Of a stretch of DNA of 64,000 nucleotides, positions 54,276-63,819 are shown one piece after another. Location of the stretch: NCBI GenBank assembly GCA_947498355.1, contig CANMKA010000002.1, positions 186,001-250,000 of the forward strand. The letters run 5' to 3'. How positions within the stretch are numbered: the first letter of the stretch is position 1; the number at the start of each line of letters is the position of its first letter. The position numbers were made by a program, and so were the translations under genes. This DNA comes from an uncultured Paraglaciecola sp. (GTDB lineage: Bacteria; Pseudomonadota; Gammaproteobacteria; Enterobacterales; Alteromonadaceae). A model generated the notes under the pieces. The model was not told where the DNA came from. It worked only from the letters and a program-made list of their open reading frames with translations, and did no database searches.

Positions 54276-54872
54276 TTACCACCACATACGTTTGATTAAA
54301 TTTATTTTTTCAAAATACTGATGCTTAATGACGGCCCCTAGGTGCAATATTATTAAGCTTAAAAACACGCTTGCTGTTGTCCAATGAATGGTGCGAGCTA
54401 GGGTTTCTATGGGTTTGTTGCGGCTAATTCCGGGTATGTGAGGCCACTCGAACCAACCAAATACGATTGTCGGTAAACCAAAGGGACTGGCCGACACCAT
54501 TACCCAGCCAGAAATAGGCATAACAATTAGACAAGCGTATAAACCTAAATGCCCAAGCTTGGACAAGCGTTTATCTCTACCAGATAAGCCAGACGGTAGG
54601 GCGGGTGGATGGGTAAAAATACGTGTGGCCACTCGCGCCACAACCGACAATAAAATCAGTACGCCTGCGCTTTTGTGTATTTGAAACAGCTTATATTGCT
54701 CTGCTTTACTGAGGTCGCCATATAGCATATAGGTACCACTGGCGAACATGAATACTATCCCTAAAGCAATGAGCCAGTGCAGCATTATTGCTAAACTATG
54801 GTAGCGCTGAGGTGTAGATAACTGCTCCTCAGCACTTGAGCTGAATGTTGCTTTAGTTGTTTTATTCATCAT
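54276..54872 (-). CDS. Cytochrome b561 family protein
   Basis: A 198-residue inner-membrane dihaem cytochrome with four TM helices. The haem His candidates are in RYHSLAIMLHWLIALGI, FQIHKSAGVLIL and RTIHWTTASVFLSLIILHLGAVIKHQYF. It takes electrons from quinol. Both neighbours are YceI proteins, so the set probably handles quinone chemistry in the envelope. Confidence 0.93.
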   Translation of the reverse strand: MMNKTTKATFSSSAEEQLSTPQRYHSLAIMLHWLIALGIVFMFASGTYMLYGDLSKAEQYKLFQIHKSAGVLILLSVVARVATRIFTHPPALPSGLSGRDKRLSKLGHLGLYACLIVMPISGWVMVSASPFGLPTIVFGWFEWPHIPGISRNKPIETLARTIHWTTASVFLSLIILHLGAVIKHQYFEKINLIKRMWW

Positions 54873-54902
54873 GGCTATTATGACCAGAGTGGGGTGGCTT
54901 GT

Positions 54903-55535
54903 TTAGTCTTTGCTTTTAGCAAATTCACCTTCAATCATCACGCTGACTTGGTCGCCAATGTTAGGCACATATTTAGTCATGCCCCAGTCTGAGCGTTTAA
55001 TTGTGGTAGTTGCAGAAAACCCCATAGTGGGTTTACCGCTAAAAGGTTGACGGGTCATGGCACCGTTAAAGGTGACGTCGAGTGCAATGGGCTTGCTCAC
55101 ACCTAAAAAGGTCAAGTCTCCTTGCATAATTGCTGTGGTCTCGCTGGTCATTTTGATTGAGTTCGAAGCAAAGGTAATGGCCGGAAACTGCCCTGCATTG
55201 AACCAACTTTTGTCCGTCGCCAAAATTTGGTCGAAGTCTTTTTTGTCAGCATCAGGATAAGCCGTTTGAATCGACATTGGGTCTATGGTCGCATTGATTT
55301 TACTGTTGCGTATATCTTTGCCGTCAAATTGAATACTTGCGTCAAAATTAGCAAAGCGAGCCACATAATCAGACAAGCCTAAGTGCGAGACTTTCCAAAC
55401 AATACTGGCGTGGGATAAATCTAATTCATATTGGCCTTTAGGTAATTGATTAAATTCACTTTTAGCAAAAACCCAACTGACACAGCCAGTGAGAATGAGT
55501 GACGTAATGGCAAAGAGTTTGATTGCGTATTTCAT
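54903..55535 (-). CDS. YceI-family protein, putative lipoprotein
   Basis: A 210-residue exported protein. The signal has LILTGCVSW, so it may be a lipoprotein (Cys about 18). The YceI barrel shows YELDLSHASIVWKVSHLGLSDY, DPMSIQTAYPDADKKDFDQIL and MGFSATTTIKRSDWGMTKYVP. It heads the YceI-b561-YceI set. Confidence 0.9.
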   Translation of the reverse strand: MKYAIKLFAITSLILTGCVSWVFAKSEFNQLPKGQYELDLSHASIVWKVSHLGLSDYVARFANFDASIQFDGKDIRNSKINATIDPMSIQTAYPDADKKDFDQILATDKSWFNAGQFPAITFASNSIKMTSETTAIMQGDLTFLGVSKPIALDVTFNGAMTRQPFSGKPTMGFSATTTIKRSDWGMTKYVPNIGDQVSVMIEGEFAKSKD

Positions 55536-55645
55536 GGTTCGTCCTATTTGAGGTGGGGAAAATTATTTGATTGATAATACATACTGCCACCGAATTGAAA
55601 AGGTTGCATGCAATCGCCATTAATTTTTTTGGACGTTCCCTCTAG

Positions 55646-56239
55646 TCAGGTTATGTCTACCGCGCAATAACATCCTTTTGCATCAGTTTCGATGATACCT
55701 GCTCGCTGGCTGTTGGGGGTTACCCAGTTTGCTAATTGTTGGTCAATCTCTCCTGAGCGATTAAAGCACCCAATTCCTCTAGAGTAAGGACCAAAATAGA
55801 TCAATTGATTATTTGCATCTATAGCCAGTATGGCGGGCGTAGACGGAACAAATGCTTTTAATTGTGGGTATTGGTTGATGTTTACACTATGGCTTTCAAA
55901 TCGATTATCTGAAGCCCAACTATCTAGGGTTTTTACGTGGGACTTGGCTAAGCGCTCGCAGATACATTGATTTTGATATAGATGAAAAATTCTGCCTCTT
56001 GATGAGTTGTTTTTAAATGTATTAAGTGTAGACAGTAGCTTAGCCTCTAAATCTAGCTCCATTAGTTTGATAGCTAAACGCTGTTCAGGGTCAAATTCTT
56101 TTGCTTTGCCAGCGTTCATTATTAATATGAGCGCAGAGCAACCAACAAACCAAATTATCAACAAGGCTTGTTGAAAGCGTTTATAAAAAGCCAAATCTTG
56201 AGTACTAACGTTGACATACTCTGAGTCGGACTGTGTCAC
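55646..56239 (-). CDS. Thioredoxin-like membrane-anchored protein (DUF6436-like)
   Basis: A 197-residue protein with one TM helix (residues about 23-42) and an extracytoplasmic domain. [14 protein letters not shown] (a C-x-C pair) followed by a cis-Pro-like [20 protein letters not shown] gives a thioredoxin fold. Its start overlaps the end of a chemotaxis receptor gene by four bases. Confidence 0.65.
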   Translation of the reverse strand: MTQSDSEYVNVSTQDLAFYKRFQQALLIIWFVGCSALILIMNAGKAKEFDPEQRLAIKLMELDLEAKLLSTLNTFKNNSSRGRIFHLYQNQCICERLAKSHVKTLDSWASDNRFESHSVNINQYPQLKAFVPSTPAILAIDANNQLIYFGPYSRGIGCFNRSGEIDQQLANWVTPNSQRAGIIETDAKGCYCAVDIT

Positions 56240-57738
56240 GATATTCTAAACTTAGCCAGTTGTTGATTCAGGTTGTCAGCTAGTGCATTAAGCTGAACCA
56301 CATCGTTTTGCAAATTTATAACTTGTTGACGTTCTTGATCGAACAAGGCGTTGAGCTGAGCTGTCGACTCGGTGACGGCGATAGACGAGTTGGTCTGCTC
56401 TAGGGCAGAGTTCACTACGTGATTGACATTGTTGGTGACATTTTCGATTCCGAAGTAGACTTTTTTCATATTCTCTGTCGCTGAGTCAGAGGAAATAACA
56501 GCCTGTTCTACTACCTCTACGCAATGATTCATGTTATCTACCGAGTTATTGGCACTTACAGTTAATGTTGAGGTAATGCTTTCGATTTCTTCTGCACTTT
56601 CTTTCGAACGAATAGCTAAGCTTCTTACTTCGTCAGCCACAACGGCAAACCCCCGTCCATGCTCTCCAGCTCTGGCAGATTCAATCGCGGCGTTTAAAGC
56701 AAGTAAATTTGTTTGTTCAGCCAATGATTTAATAGCTTGCATAACACTAGATATGTTGCTGCATTTTTCGCTTAAATGACTAATTGCGTCTGACGTTGAT
56801 TGGAGAGTAATTTTTAGTTTTTCTATATTATTTTGACTCGCGTCTATGGCTACGCGTGTCGACTGGGTGTTTTCCTTTGAGTCAGTAGCAATAATATTTA
56901 CTTGACTAGAGTAATTTTCGACTTGCTCGATGCAATCTGTGATTTTTGTCATTGAGTCAGAAATAGTCGAGACTTTGGTGTTTTGTTGATTCACTGTGTC
57001 ATTTAGTTCATTTGATGAGAGTTTGACTTTATTCGCTATGGTCTGAAGTTGTTGACCGGCAACATTGGCGTTTTCGGCTAAGGCTTTAACCGACGATAAC
57101 ATACTCGCAAGCTGTTTAAGCTTAGGGTGAGTCGGAATATTATCCTCTCTAAGGTCCAAATGCCCCTCACTATTAATGATTTTTTCTATCGTTTGCTGAG
57201 TCATGGCCGCTATCGTGTGTTCCGTCGCAGCAGACTTAGCCATAAAGCATAAAACTGCACACTCTAAAACTGCAAAAGCGGCATGAATAATAAGTAAGAT
57301 TAGGCCAGGTTGAGCCTCTTCAAATACGACTATACCTAACCCATAATGTTGCGAGACAAAACCTCCTATATGGTGAATTGCGATGACTAAGGTGCCAGTT
57401 ACGATAACCTTCCAATCTCTATATACACTCAAAAATGCAAGTAACACAAATACTTCAAAGTGAACTTCCGTCATGCCCATAGTTTGCTGAATATGAAGGG
57501 AGGCCATAAGTTGAGAGCCTATGGCCACTGCGTGGCGGCAAACGACGGAAGAGGGATTAGAAAATAAGAAAAATAAGGGAAAAGAGATAATTAACAGGCC
57601 AGTTATTAACGGTGTCGTTACAGACTGCTCAAAAAAGCCCAATTTTACAGTAGCGATAAACTGAGCGACGAGCACTCCTGCGAATAAATATTTGAGCTTG
57701 GCTTGTTCTTTGGCATTGGACGTGTCTGTGGTATTCAT
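56236..57738 (-). CDS. Methyl-accepting chemotaxis protein with multi-TM sensor
   Basis: A 500-residue receptor. It has no periplasmic sensor loop; instead six or so TM helices fill the first 180 residues (for example [20 protein letters not shown] and [12 protein letters not shown]). The signalling hairpin has [20 protein letters not shown] and [17 protein letters not shown] is not clear. Membrane-embedded sensors of this sort often monitor energy or membrane state. Coupled to the overlapping thioredoxin-like gene, it may sense redox change. Confidence 0.9.
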   Translation of the reverse strand: MNTTDTSNAKEQAKLKYLFAGVLVAQFIATVKLGFFEQSVTTPLITGLLIISFPLFFLFSNPSSVVCRHAVAIGSQLMASLHIQQTMGMTEVHFEVFVLLAFLSVYRDWKVIVTGTLVIAIHHIGGFVSQHYGLGIVVFEEAQPGLILLIIHAAFAVLECAVLCFMAKSAATEHTIAAMTQQTIEKIINSEGHLDLREDNIPTHPKLKQLASMLSSVKALAENANVAGQQLQTIANKVKLSSNELNDTVNQQNTKVSTISDSMTKITDCIEQVENYSSQVNIIATDSKENTQSTRVAIDASQNNIEKLKITLQSTSDAISHLSEKCSNISSVMQAIKSLAEQTNLLALNAAIESARAGEHGRGFAVVADEVRSLAIRSKESAEEIESITSTLTVSANNSVDNMNHCVEVVEQAVISSDSATENMKKVYFGIENVTNNVNHVVNSALEQTNSSIAVTESTAQLNALFDQERQQVINLQNDVVQLNALADNLNQQLAKFRIS

Positions 57739-57913
57739 TATTGATAAACCTTGCGGGTAAAAATTAAAATTATACTTTGCTACCTTGGGTATAGGTTGGT
57801 CTTATTCAAACTGCAAGTATGGGCTTTATAAGCCAAACGTTAAGGAGATAGTGTAGGGTTAGGTGCACCAACCCTGCTACAATTGAGCTATAAAAAATTT
57901 AGGTAGTGTGAAT

Positions 57914-58744
57914 ATGTCAGTGTGGTGTTGCCCTAGTTGTGCTTTGCCTTTAGAGGCGAGTGATAGAGTGTTACGTTGTGAAAAAGGGCATACTTTCGAT
58001 GTAGCCAAAGAAGGCTATGTGAATCTGCTGCTAGCACAGCAAAAAAGCAGTAAGCAGCCAGGTGATAACAAAGCTATGGTTAATGCACGGCGGATGTTTT
58101 TGCAACAAGGGTATTATGAACCGCTGAGTAGAAAAATAGCTGAGCTCGCTGGTAAGTATTGTGCCAACAAACCTAGTGTAAATGTATTTGATGCTGGCTG
58201 TGGCGAAGGGTACTACCTCAATGCAATTGCTATGCATTTGGCTGAGCTAAACCTATCTTTAGCCTTGAGTGGTATTGATATTTCTAAATTTGCCGTACAA
58301 AAAGCAGCAAAACAGTATCCGAATGGGCATTTTGCGGTAGCAAGTACTTATCACTTACCTATGGCGCCTGAAACGCAAGACTTTGTGCTTCAAGTTTTTG
58401 CGCCAAGTAGCGAGCTTGAGATTGCTAGGGTACTCACCACCGCAGGTTATTGGTTAACGGTTAACCCCGGGCCAAATCATCTCACCGAACTCAAGCAGGC
58501 TTTATACGATCAACCCGCTCAGCATAAAGCCATAGAACACGTACCAGAGGGATTTAGTTTACAAGAGCAGGTCTCACTCAGCTTTAAGGTGACCTTAGAG
58601 ACGGCCCAAATGCGACAAGCATTGTTGATGATGACTCCCTTTTACTGGTCTGCTAGCCAAGACAAGCAAACGCAATTGCTTGAAACATTATCGAGCGTAA
58701 ACGCGGATTTCGATCTTAGAGTGTATGTAAAGGCTAGTCGTTAA
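57914..58744 (+). CDS. rlmA: 23S rRNA (guanine745-N1)-methyltransferase
   Basis: A 276-residue methyltransferase. The N-terminal zinc site is WCCPSCALPLEASDRVLRCEKGHTFD (Cys-x2-Cys and Cys-x3-His), followed by YVNLLLAQQKSSKQPGD, typical of RlmA. The SAM motif is VFDAGCGEGYYL, and APSSELEIARVL follows. It methylates G745 of 23S rRNA. I prefer the ATG at 57914 to the GTG at 57908. The stop overlaps the convergent next gene by four bases. Confidence 0.93.
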   Translation: MSVWCCPSCALPLEASDRVLRCEKGHTFDVAKEGYVNLLLAQQKSSKQPGDNKAMVNARRMFLQQGYYEPLSRKIAELAGKYCANKPSVNVFDAGCGEGYYLNAIAMHLAELNLSLALSGIDISKFAVQKAAKQYPNGHFAVASTYHLPMAPETQDFVLQVFAPSSELEIARVLTTAGYWLTVNPGPNHLTELKQALYDQPAQHKAIEHVPEGFSLQEQVSLSFKVTLETAQMRQALLMMTPFYWSASQDKQTQLLETLSSVNADFDLRVYVKASR

Positions 58745-59121
58745 GCGTCATTACTTGGCTGGTTTTGGCAACTTCTAGTATTTATAAAGTAAAAACTTTT
58801 TAGTAATGCGAGTTCTTGCAGTTTGGCTTGGTATTCATCAGCACTGAGTATTTCGAAGAGAAGAGGCTGAAGTCGTTTGATATATGTGTCACATTGTTTT
58901 CGCCAATCTATAGGGACGAGTGAATCGCATAGGGTATCGACTAAGGTGTTAAAGATTCTTAGATGGCTGCGCCGCATTGCCTGTTTGGTTGCATGTTGTT
59001 TAGCGCGTTCTAAGCCCATATGGACGTAACAATTGATGATATCCAAGTTTTTTGTGCTGTTGTCGCAATGCCGCACGGCTTGTTCTAGAGCTGAAAAAGC
59101 AAAGCAATATTGGGTATGCAT
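58741..59121 (-). CDS. Small helical protein of unknown function, predicted Fur-controlled
   Basis: A 126-residue soluble helical protein starting MHTQYCFAFSALEQAVRHCD, with five cysteines (FAFSALEQAVRHCD, IINCYVHM, TLCDSL, KQCDTY, TRSCQN) and several His. No family was recognised. The ATG at 59121 follows GGTGG. Just upstream on the minus strand, a TTGACA-17 bp-TAATCT promoter and a near-perfect Fur box place it under iron control. Confidence 0.7.
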   Translation of the reverse strand: MHTQYCFAFSALEQAVRHCDNSTKNLDIINCYVHMGLERAKQHATKQAMRRSHLRIFNTLVDTLCDSLVPIDWRKQCDTYIKRLQPLLFEILSADEYQAKLQELALLKSFYFINTRSCQNQPSNDA

Positions 59122-59134
59122 AAATCCACCTAAA

Positions 59135-59149
59135 CGATAATGATTATCA
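59135..59149. promoter_or_regulatory. Fur box
   Basis: CGATAATGATTATCA matches the 7-1-7 Fur consensus TGATAATnATTATCA at all but the first position. It lies 14 bp upstream of the start codon of the 126-residue gene, covering the start of transcription predicted from the promoter beside it. Confidence 0.8.
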
Positions 59150-59152
59150 ATT

Positions 59153-59181
59153 AGATTATGAGCAAAGATAAATCCTGTCAA
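59153..59181 (-). promoter_or_regulatory. Sigma-70 promoter of the Fur-controlled gene
   Basis: On the minus strand, TTGACA (59181-59176), a 17-bp spacer and TAATCT (59158-59153). The Fur box follows immediately downstream. Confidence 0.75.
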
Positions 59182-59193
59182 TTATTTATTGGA

Positions 59194-59802
59194 CTAAATT
59201 TGAAAGTAAGTTTTCAAACCTGCAAGGGTATTGGTGGTTGCGACTGCTGCTAAAATAATACCCATGATTCGACTGATCACGCTTGCACCACTGCTACCGA
59301 TGAGTTTATCGACAAAAGATGATCCCAACATGAGTAAATATACAATGAAGAGTACAGCTAGCATCATGCAAGCGGTTTGTATTTGTTCCCAAATATTGAA
59401 TCTAGCGTTTTCGGTTAATAACACCGCCGCAAGCATGGCACCTGGGCCTGCAATAGAGGGGACTGCCAGCGGAAAAATTGCGGTTTCTTTGTGATCCTTG
59501 ACCATTCTCACTTCTTCATCAGGCTTACTTTCGCCAAAGATCATGGACAAGGCAAACAAGAATAAAATAATTCCGCCAGCTATTTGAAAGGCTGATAAAG
59601 GGATGCCCATAGCCGTTAAAATGATCTCTCCGACCACTACAAATAGCAGCAGCACGCCAGTAGACACAAGGATTGACATTAGGGCGATTTTTCTTTTCTC
59701 GGCAGGGCTGTAACGGCTAGTCACAGCAATAAAAACCGGCACTGTACCAATAGGGTCAATGACTGCAAAAAATACAATAAATACAGCGATAAAATCAATC
59801 AT
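59194..59802 (-). CDS. MarC/UPF0056 family membrane protein
   Basis: A 202-residue inner-membrane protein with six TM helices. The MarC signature is FFAVIDPIGTVPVFIAVTSRYS, then MGIPLSAFQIAGGIILFLFAL and PLAVPSIAGPGAMLAAVLLT. The family's function is unsettled; MarC itself does not give multidrug resistance as once thought. Confidence 0.93.
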   Translation of the reverse strand: MIDFIAVFIVFFAVIDPIGTVPVFIAVTSRYSPAEKRKIALMSILVSTGVLLLFVVVGEIILTAMGIPLSAFQIAGGIILFLFALSMIFGESKPDEEVRMVKDHKETAIFPLAVPSIAGPGAMLAAVLLTENARFNIWEQIQTACMMLAVLFIVYLLMLGSSFVDKLIGSSGASVISRIMGIILAAVATTNTLAGLKTYFQI

Positions 59803-59915
59803 ATATAGCCTACCAATAAGATGGATAGAAGTGCTTTCACCCGAGCTGTTATCTTAGCTAAATGAGCCTTAAGACCCTAAATAAGGGTTGTCCTGACTTT
59901 AAATTAACACAGGCC

Positions 59916-61463
59916 TTAGTGTGTTAAGTTCGCGCCTTTACTCGAGAAACGGCTCAGGTGCTTAATGCCTTGGCTTAGAATGTCAGGATTAACAGGGGTA
60001 AACATTTCTTGACCACTAACTGCGTTAAAAATCTTAGTATTACCGTTGTTCATAATTTCGATTCTACGCTCTTTGTTTAGGAGCATGACTTTACTGCCAG
60101 AGGTGCTCACCGCAAAGTTTCGCGTGGGGCTCTCGGTTAAGTCTTGTCCAGTGCTGTAGCGGCTGACTTGTGCTTCGCAACCTAATACCCCTAACGCAGT
60201 AGGCGCAATGTCTTCGTGGGTTGTGATTTTGTGGGATATCGCAAAGTTAGCCATTAACGCCGAGTGGTAGTTGTCATCTTGCAAACTGCTAGTCAAAAGT
60301 ACTTTGTAGCTTTGCAATACTTGAGGCGTGAGTAATTCATTTAACTGTTGTTGATTAACAAAGCCCACAGCTAAGTTAATGCTTTGCCTTTGAATTGATT
60401 GATTAAATGCATCCCACCCTTGCTCGTATTGTTTAAGCTGAGTTATGGGATTATTAGCATGGTATAGAGAAAGGCTCATGCCCATAGACTCGGGTAAGCT
60501 GAACAGAATAGGCGAGTGTTGGGTAAGTGCTTGGTGATACAAGGCAGGTAAACCATAAACTAGGCTCGATGTTTCGCTAAAGCTGTCGCTATGAAACGCG
60601 TAATGTTGATTCGCCGAGTAAAAACCTTGGATTTGTTCAGCTGCTAAGGCTTCACTACTTACCAGTATTAAAACCTTTTGTTGTTTATCTAAGGCGCAAT
60701 ATATGGGCGCAGAAGGGTAAGCCATACCTTGTACTTTTGAATTAAACTGCAAGGCTTTACGTTGTTCGTAGTCTTCTATATCGAGTAAGCTGTACCTGGC
60801 CATTAGGGTTTTAGCGGTTGCAGGGTAAGAAAGGGGGAACATATTGTCTTGCTGTACAATTGGCTGATAAAGACGCGCGTCGGCCCAAACATGCATTGCA
60901 TGGCTCAGTACAAAACAGGCAACAAAAAAGCCACTAATAGGGAGTCCTAATCGAAGTTTTTGTAAGCGTTCAATGCGTTGCCACAGAGCGTTGGCAACAA
61001 TAAGTTGAAACAATAGCCAAGCGCTAAACAAAAAGATTAAAAAGCCCCATTGTTGCCAACCAAATTGCGCGACGACTGTTTCGGCTTCGTAGCGGATAAG
61101 CTCGGCGGAGTTTAAGGTTAGGTGGACGCCGTATTTGTTGTACATGAGTGCGTCAAACCCGAGTAGGGCTAACCCTAAAGCGCCAACGCCTGAGCCTATT
61201 CCTCGCACTAACCTTTCGTTAGGGAGCAGATAACACAGAGGTAAAATTAAAATAACAAAGGCAAAGAAGGTTAGAAAACCAATATGGCTTAACCAGTTTA
61301 TGCCAAGGTAAATGCCACCCAATAGGCTATCCGGCGCAGGCGAGTTTAAGACATAAATACCCGCAATAACCACAGCAATGAAAATATTCAGCAGGGCAAA
61401 CCAATGCCCCCAACTGACTAGTCGGGTGACCCGTTTTCTGCGAGGAGTCTCTGTTAACATCAT
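59916..61463 (-). CDS. yejM: PbgA/YejM-like DUF3413 membrane protein
   Basis: A 515-residue inner-membrane protein: five TM helices (residues about 20-200, DUF3413) and a periplasmic domain related to sulfatases. In the enteric protein this controls LPS levels through LapB and FtsH. The periplasmic part here reads LILVSSEALAAEQIQGF, with no clear catalytic nucleophile. It follows yejL by 18 bp, with yejK divergent on the other side, the normal order. Confidence 0.88.
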   Translation of the reverse strand: MMLTETPRRKRVTRLVSWGHWFALLNIFIAVVIAGIYVLNSPAPDSLLGGIYLGINWLSHIGFLTFFAFVILILPLCYLLPNERLVRGIGSGVGALGLALLGFDALMYNKYGVHLTLNSAELIRYEAETVVAQFGWQQWGFLIFLFSAWLLFQLIVANALWQRIERLQKLRLGLPISGFFVACFVLSHAMHVWADARLYQPIVQQDNMFPLSYPATAKTLMARYSLLDIEDYEQRKALQFNSKVQGMAYPSAPIYCALDKQQKVLILVSSEALAAEQIQGFYSANQHYAFHSDSFSETSSLVYGLPALYHQALTQHSPILFSLPESMGMSLSLYHANNPITQLKQYEQGWDAFNQSIQRQSINLAVGFVNQQQLNELLTPQVLQSYKVLLTSSLQDDNYHSALMANFAISHKITTHEDIAPTALGVLGCEAQVSRYSTGQDLTESPTRNFAVSTSGSKVMLLNKERRIEIMNNGNTKIFNAVSGQEMFTPVNPDILSQGIKHLSRFSSKGANLTH

Positions 61464-61481
61464 TGCTCGATATTACCTTTT

Positions 61482-61700
61482 TTATTTTCCGTTGATACTT
61501 TTGAGTAGCACTTGTGTAAACTGTTTGGCCATTTGTTCACGCTGATCTTCTTTCACTTGTTGGTGAAAGATATTTGTAATGATATTGCCCATCACCATAA
61601 GTGATAAATCGCGATTTACTTGATGCTTTTCAAAAGCAACAATGATGTCGTGGGTAATAGCTTCGAACTGGCTATCTGAGTATTTAGATTGCTGTGGCAT
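61482..61700 (-). CDS. yejL: YejL family protein (DUF1414)
   Basis: A 72-residue helical protein: MPQQSKYSDSQFEAITHDII, then VMGNIITNIF, matching the YejL length and form. Role unknown. It is paired with yejM downstream and divergent from yejK. Confidence 0.9.
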   Translation of the reverse strand: MPQQSKYSDSQFEAITHDIIVAFEKHQVNRDLSLMVMGNIITNIFHQQVKEDQREQMAKQFTQVLLKSINGK

Positions 61701-61820
61701 AAAAGTGACGCCTAAAAAGATTACTTTGATTTTAGCGCGATAGTAACAACGGTAGGGGTAAATTGCGAATAATCAGCGTGCTAACTACCCAAATTCAATG
61801 ATTTTTTTTGAGGAAATATT

Positions 61821-62864
61821 GTGAGTGCCTTAATACGACATTTTGTAGTTCATCAATTAGCAGTTAATCAGCAAGAGCAGCTGGTTTTGGTTCCAAGAGA
61901 TACCTGCTTTGACGTGAGCCCAGAGATAGAAAATTTGGCCCATCAAATTAATCATGCGTTTAACGTTAAGCCGGGTAAGGGAGTTGGGGGCTTTGTCGAG
62001 GAGTCCGAGACTAAGGAATCTGAAGACAATGCGCTACCCGCTCATGCCACGCCATTTAAAACCTTATTGGCCGATATGCAAAACGATGTAATCGACTTTG
62101 TTGATTTTAGTGTGCAAGCTAGCCAGTTATTGAAAAAATCGTTAGTTGATACCGGTACCCTAGAAACTGGATTTGTGGTGTTTAGCCACTATCAATTTTT
62201 AGCTACCGACTACTTGATGATTGCCATTATCAATACCAAGCAACACGTAGAAATAAATCGTCAATTGGAGCTGAGTAGCAGCGACCACCTCGATTTAGCT
62301 AAAATGCAATTAGCGGTGCGCATTGATTTGACGCAATTGGCCGTAAGCCCAGAGCAACAAAGGTATGTAAGCTTTATTAAGGGCCGTATGGGGCGAAAAG
62401 TATCAGACTTTTTTATGCATTTTATAGGCTGTGAAGAATTAGTTGATGTAAAGCAGCAAAATAAGCAATTGCTTACCACAGTAGACGAATTTTTGGCGGC
62501 TGAATCTCTTGACCCAGAAGAGAAGCACCAAGCACGCGAAACTGTGCGTGACTACTACAAAGAGAAACTCGAAGTAGGCGAAGACATTCAAATACAAGAG
62601 TTGGCAGCAAAACTTCCGAATGAGCATGTGAGTTTTGAACAATTTAACCAAAACGCAGAAGCGCCTTTAGAAGACGCATTTCAAGCCGACCGTAGCGCAT
62701 TAAAGAGCTTAGCTAAATTTAGTGGCCAAGGCGGAGGGATTTCGTTAAGTTTTGAGCGTAAATTGTTGGGAGACAGGGTGAGCTATGACGCGGGTTCTGA
62801 TACCCTTATGATCAAAGGCATTCCGCCTAACTTAAAAGATCAGTTATTAAAGTCTCAACGTTAG
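61821..62864 (+). CDS. yejK: Nucleoid-associated protein YejK/NdpA
   Basis: A 347-residue protein with VKPGKGVGGFVEESE-type acidic stretch, then FVVFSHYQFLATDYLMIAI and YVSFIKGRMGRKVSDFFMHFIG, which are hallmarks of the NdpA family of nucleoid-associated proteins. The start is GTG at 61821, with TGAGGA well placed before it. Confidence 0.95.
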   Translation: MSALIRHFVVHQLAVNQQEQLVLVPRDTCFDVSPEIENLAHQINHAFNVKPGKGVGGFVEESETKESEDNALPAHATPFKTLLADMQNDVIDFVDFSVQASQLLKKSLVDTGTLETGFVVFSHYQFLATDYLMIAIINTKQHVEINRQLELSSSDHLDLAKMQLAVRIDLTQLAVSPEQQRYVSFIKGRMGRKVSDFFMHFIGCEELVDVKQQNKQLLTTVDEFLAAESLDPEEKHQARETVRDYYKEKLEVGEDIQIQELAAKLPNEHVSFEQFNQNAEAPLEDAFQADRSALKSLAKFSGQGGGISLSFERKLLGDRVSYDAGSDTLMIKGIPPNLKDQLLKSQR

Positions 62865-62943
62865 TTGAACCCTAACTGATAAAACAATAGGTTTGCCTCA
62901 GCTAATGGTTGAGGTGCAACAATAAAAGTAGACGCGATTTTAT

Positions 62944-63819
62944 ATGCAATTATTTGTCAACGATTTAACTGTGATGGACTTTTCTTACTTGTGCCCAGAG
63001 CGAGGCATGGTGGGTGAGAGCTGGATCGTCGATGTTATTTTAGACGGCGACTTAAACGAAGAGAGCATGGTGCTCGACTTTGGTAAAGTTAAAAAGCAGC
63101 TTAAATACTTAATTGACGAATACATAGATCACAAGCTGTTGGTGCCCGTAGAGCATGCTTTTAGTGACGTGCGTAGAGATTCGGTTACCGACCGAGTGAA
63201 CGTTGATTTTATGCGTCCACAGGGGCGCTCTATTCATTTGAGTTGCCCAGCAGAAGCTTATGCCTTTGTGTATTCGCCAACGGTAACTATGGACTCGGTA
63301 AGCGCTTATTTGAAAGACGTGATTGCAACTCACCTGCCAGATAATGTCGAGGGTATTGAGCTGATGTTGCGAGCTGAGGTGATTAACAGCCCCTATTATC
63401 ATTACACCCATGGCCTAAAAAAACACGATGGTAATTGCCAGCGTATTGCCCATGGTCATCGCTCCAAAGTCATAGTATTTGAAGAGCAAAGCGAAAGTCT
63501 GGTCTGGCAAGAGTACTGGGCAAAACGTTGGTCAGATATTTATATTGGCTCAGAAGAAGATTTGGTTGAACTGAGTCAAACAGACTTTGCAGAAAGTCAA
63601 ATTGAGTTTACTCAGCATTACATCTTCGCCTACGAGTCTTCCCAGGGCCGCTTTGAATTGCTTATTCCAAAAGCTGAGTCTGAGGTAATTACCACTGACA
63701 CTACGGTAGAGTGCTTAGCCCAGTATATGGTGAGTGAACAAAAACGGTTAAACCCTGAACTCAGCTTTAAAGTGCTGGCTTTTGAAGGCGTAGGTAAAGG
63801 AGCCATAGCTCATGGCTAA
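62944..63819 (+). CDS. 6-carboxytetrahydropterin synthase (QueD) family, double-domain
   Basis: A 291-residue protein, about twice the length of QueD. The N-terminal half has VLDFGKVKKQL and IDHKLLVP (D45, D62-H63), the downstream parts of the pterin synthase motif set, but lacks the usual zinc ligands. The C-terminal half supplies the missing ones: H156, C165 and H170-G-H172 in THGLKKHDGNCQRIAHGHRSK. The active site may thus be split between the halves. The family takes part in queuosine or folate-like pterin synthesis; activity here is unproven. The stop overlaps the next gene by eight bases. Confidence 0.72.
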   Translation: MQLFVNDLTVMDFSYLCPERGMVGESWIVDVILDGDLNEESMVLDFGKVKKQLKYLIDEYIDHKLLVPVEHAFSDVRRDSVTDRVNVDFMRPQGRSIHLSCPAEAYAFVYSPTVTMDSVSAYLKDVIATHLPDNVEGIELMLRAEVINSPYYHYTHGLKKHDGNCQRIAHGHRSKVIVFEEQSESLVWQEYWAKRWSDIYIGSEEDLVELSQTDFAESQIEFTQHYIFAYESSQGRFELLIPKAESEVITTDTTVECLAQYMVSEQKRLNPELSFKVLAFEGVGKGAIAHG

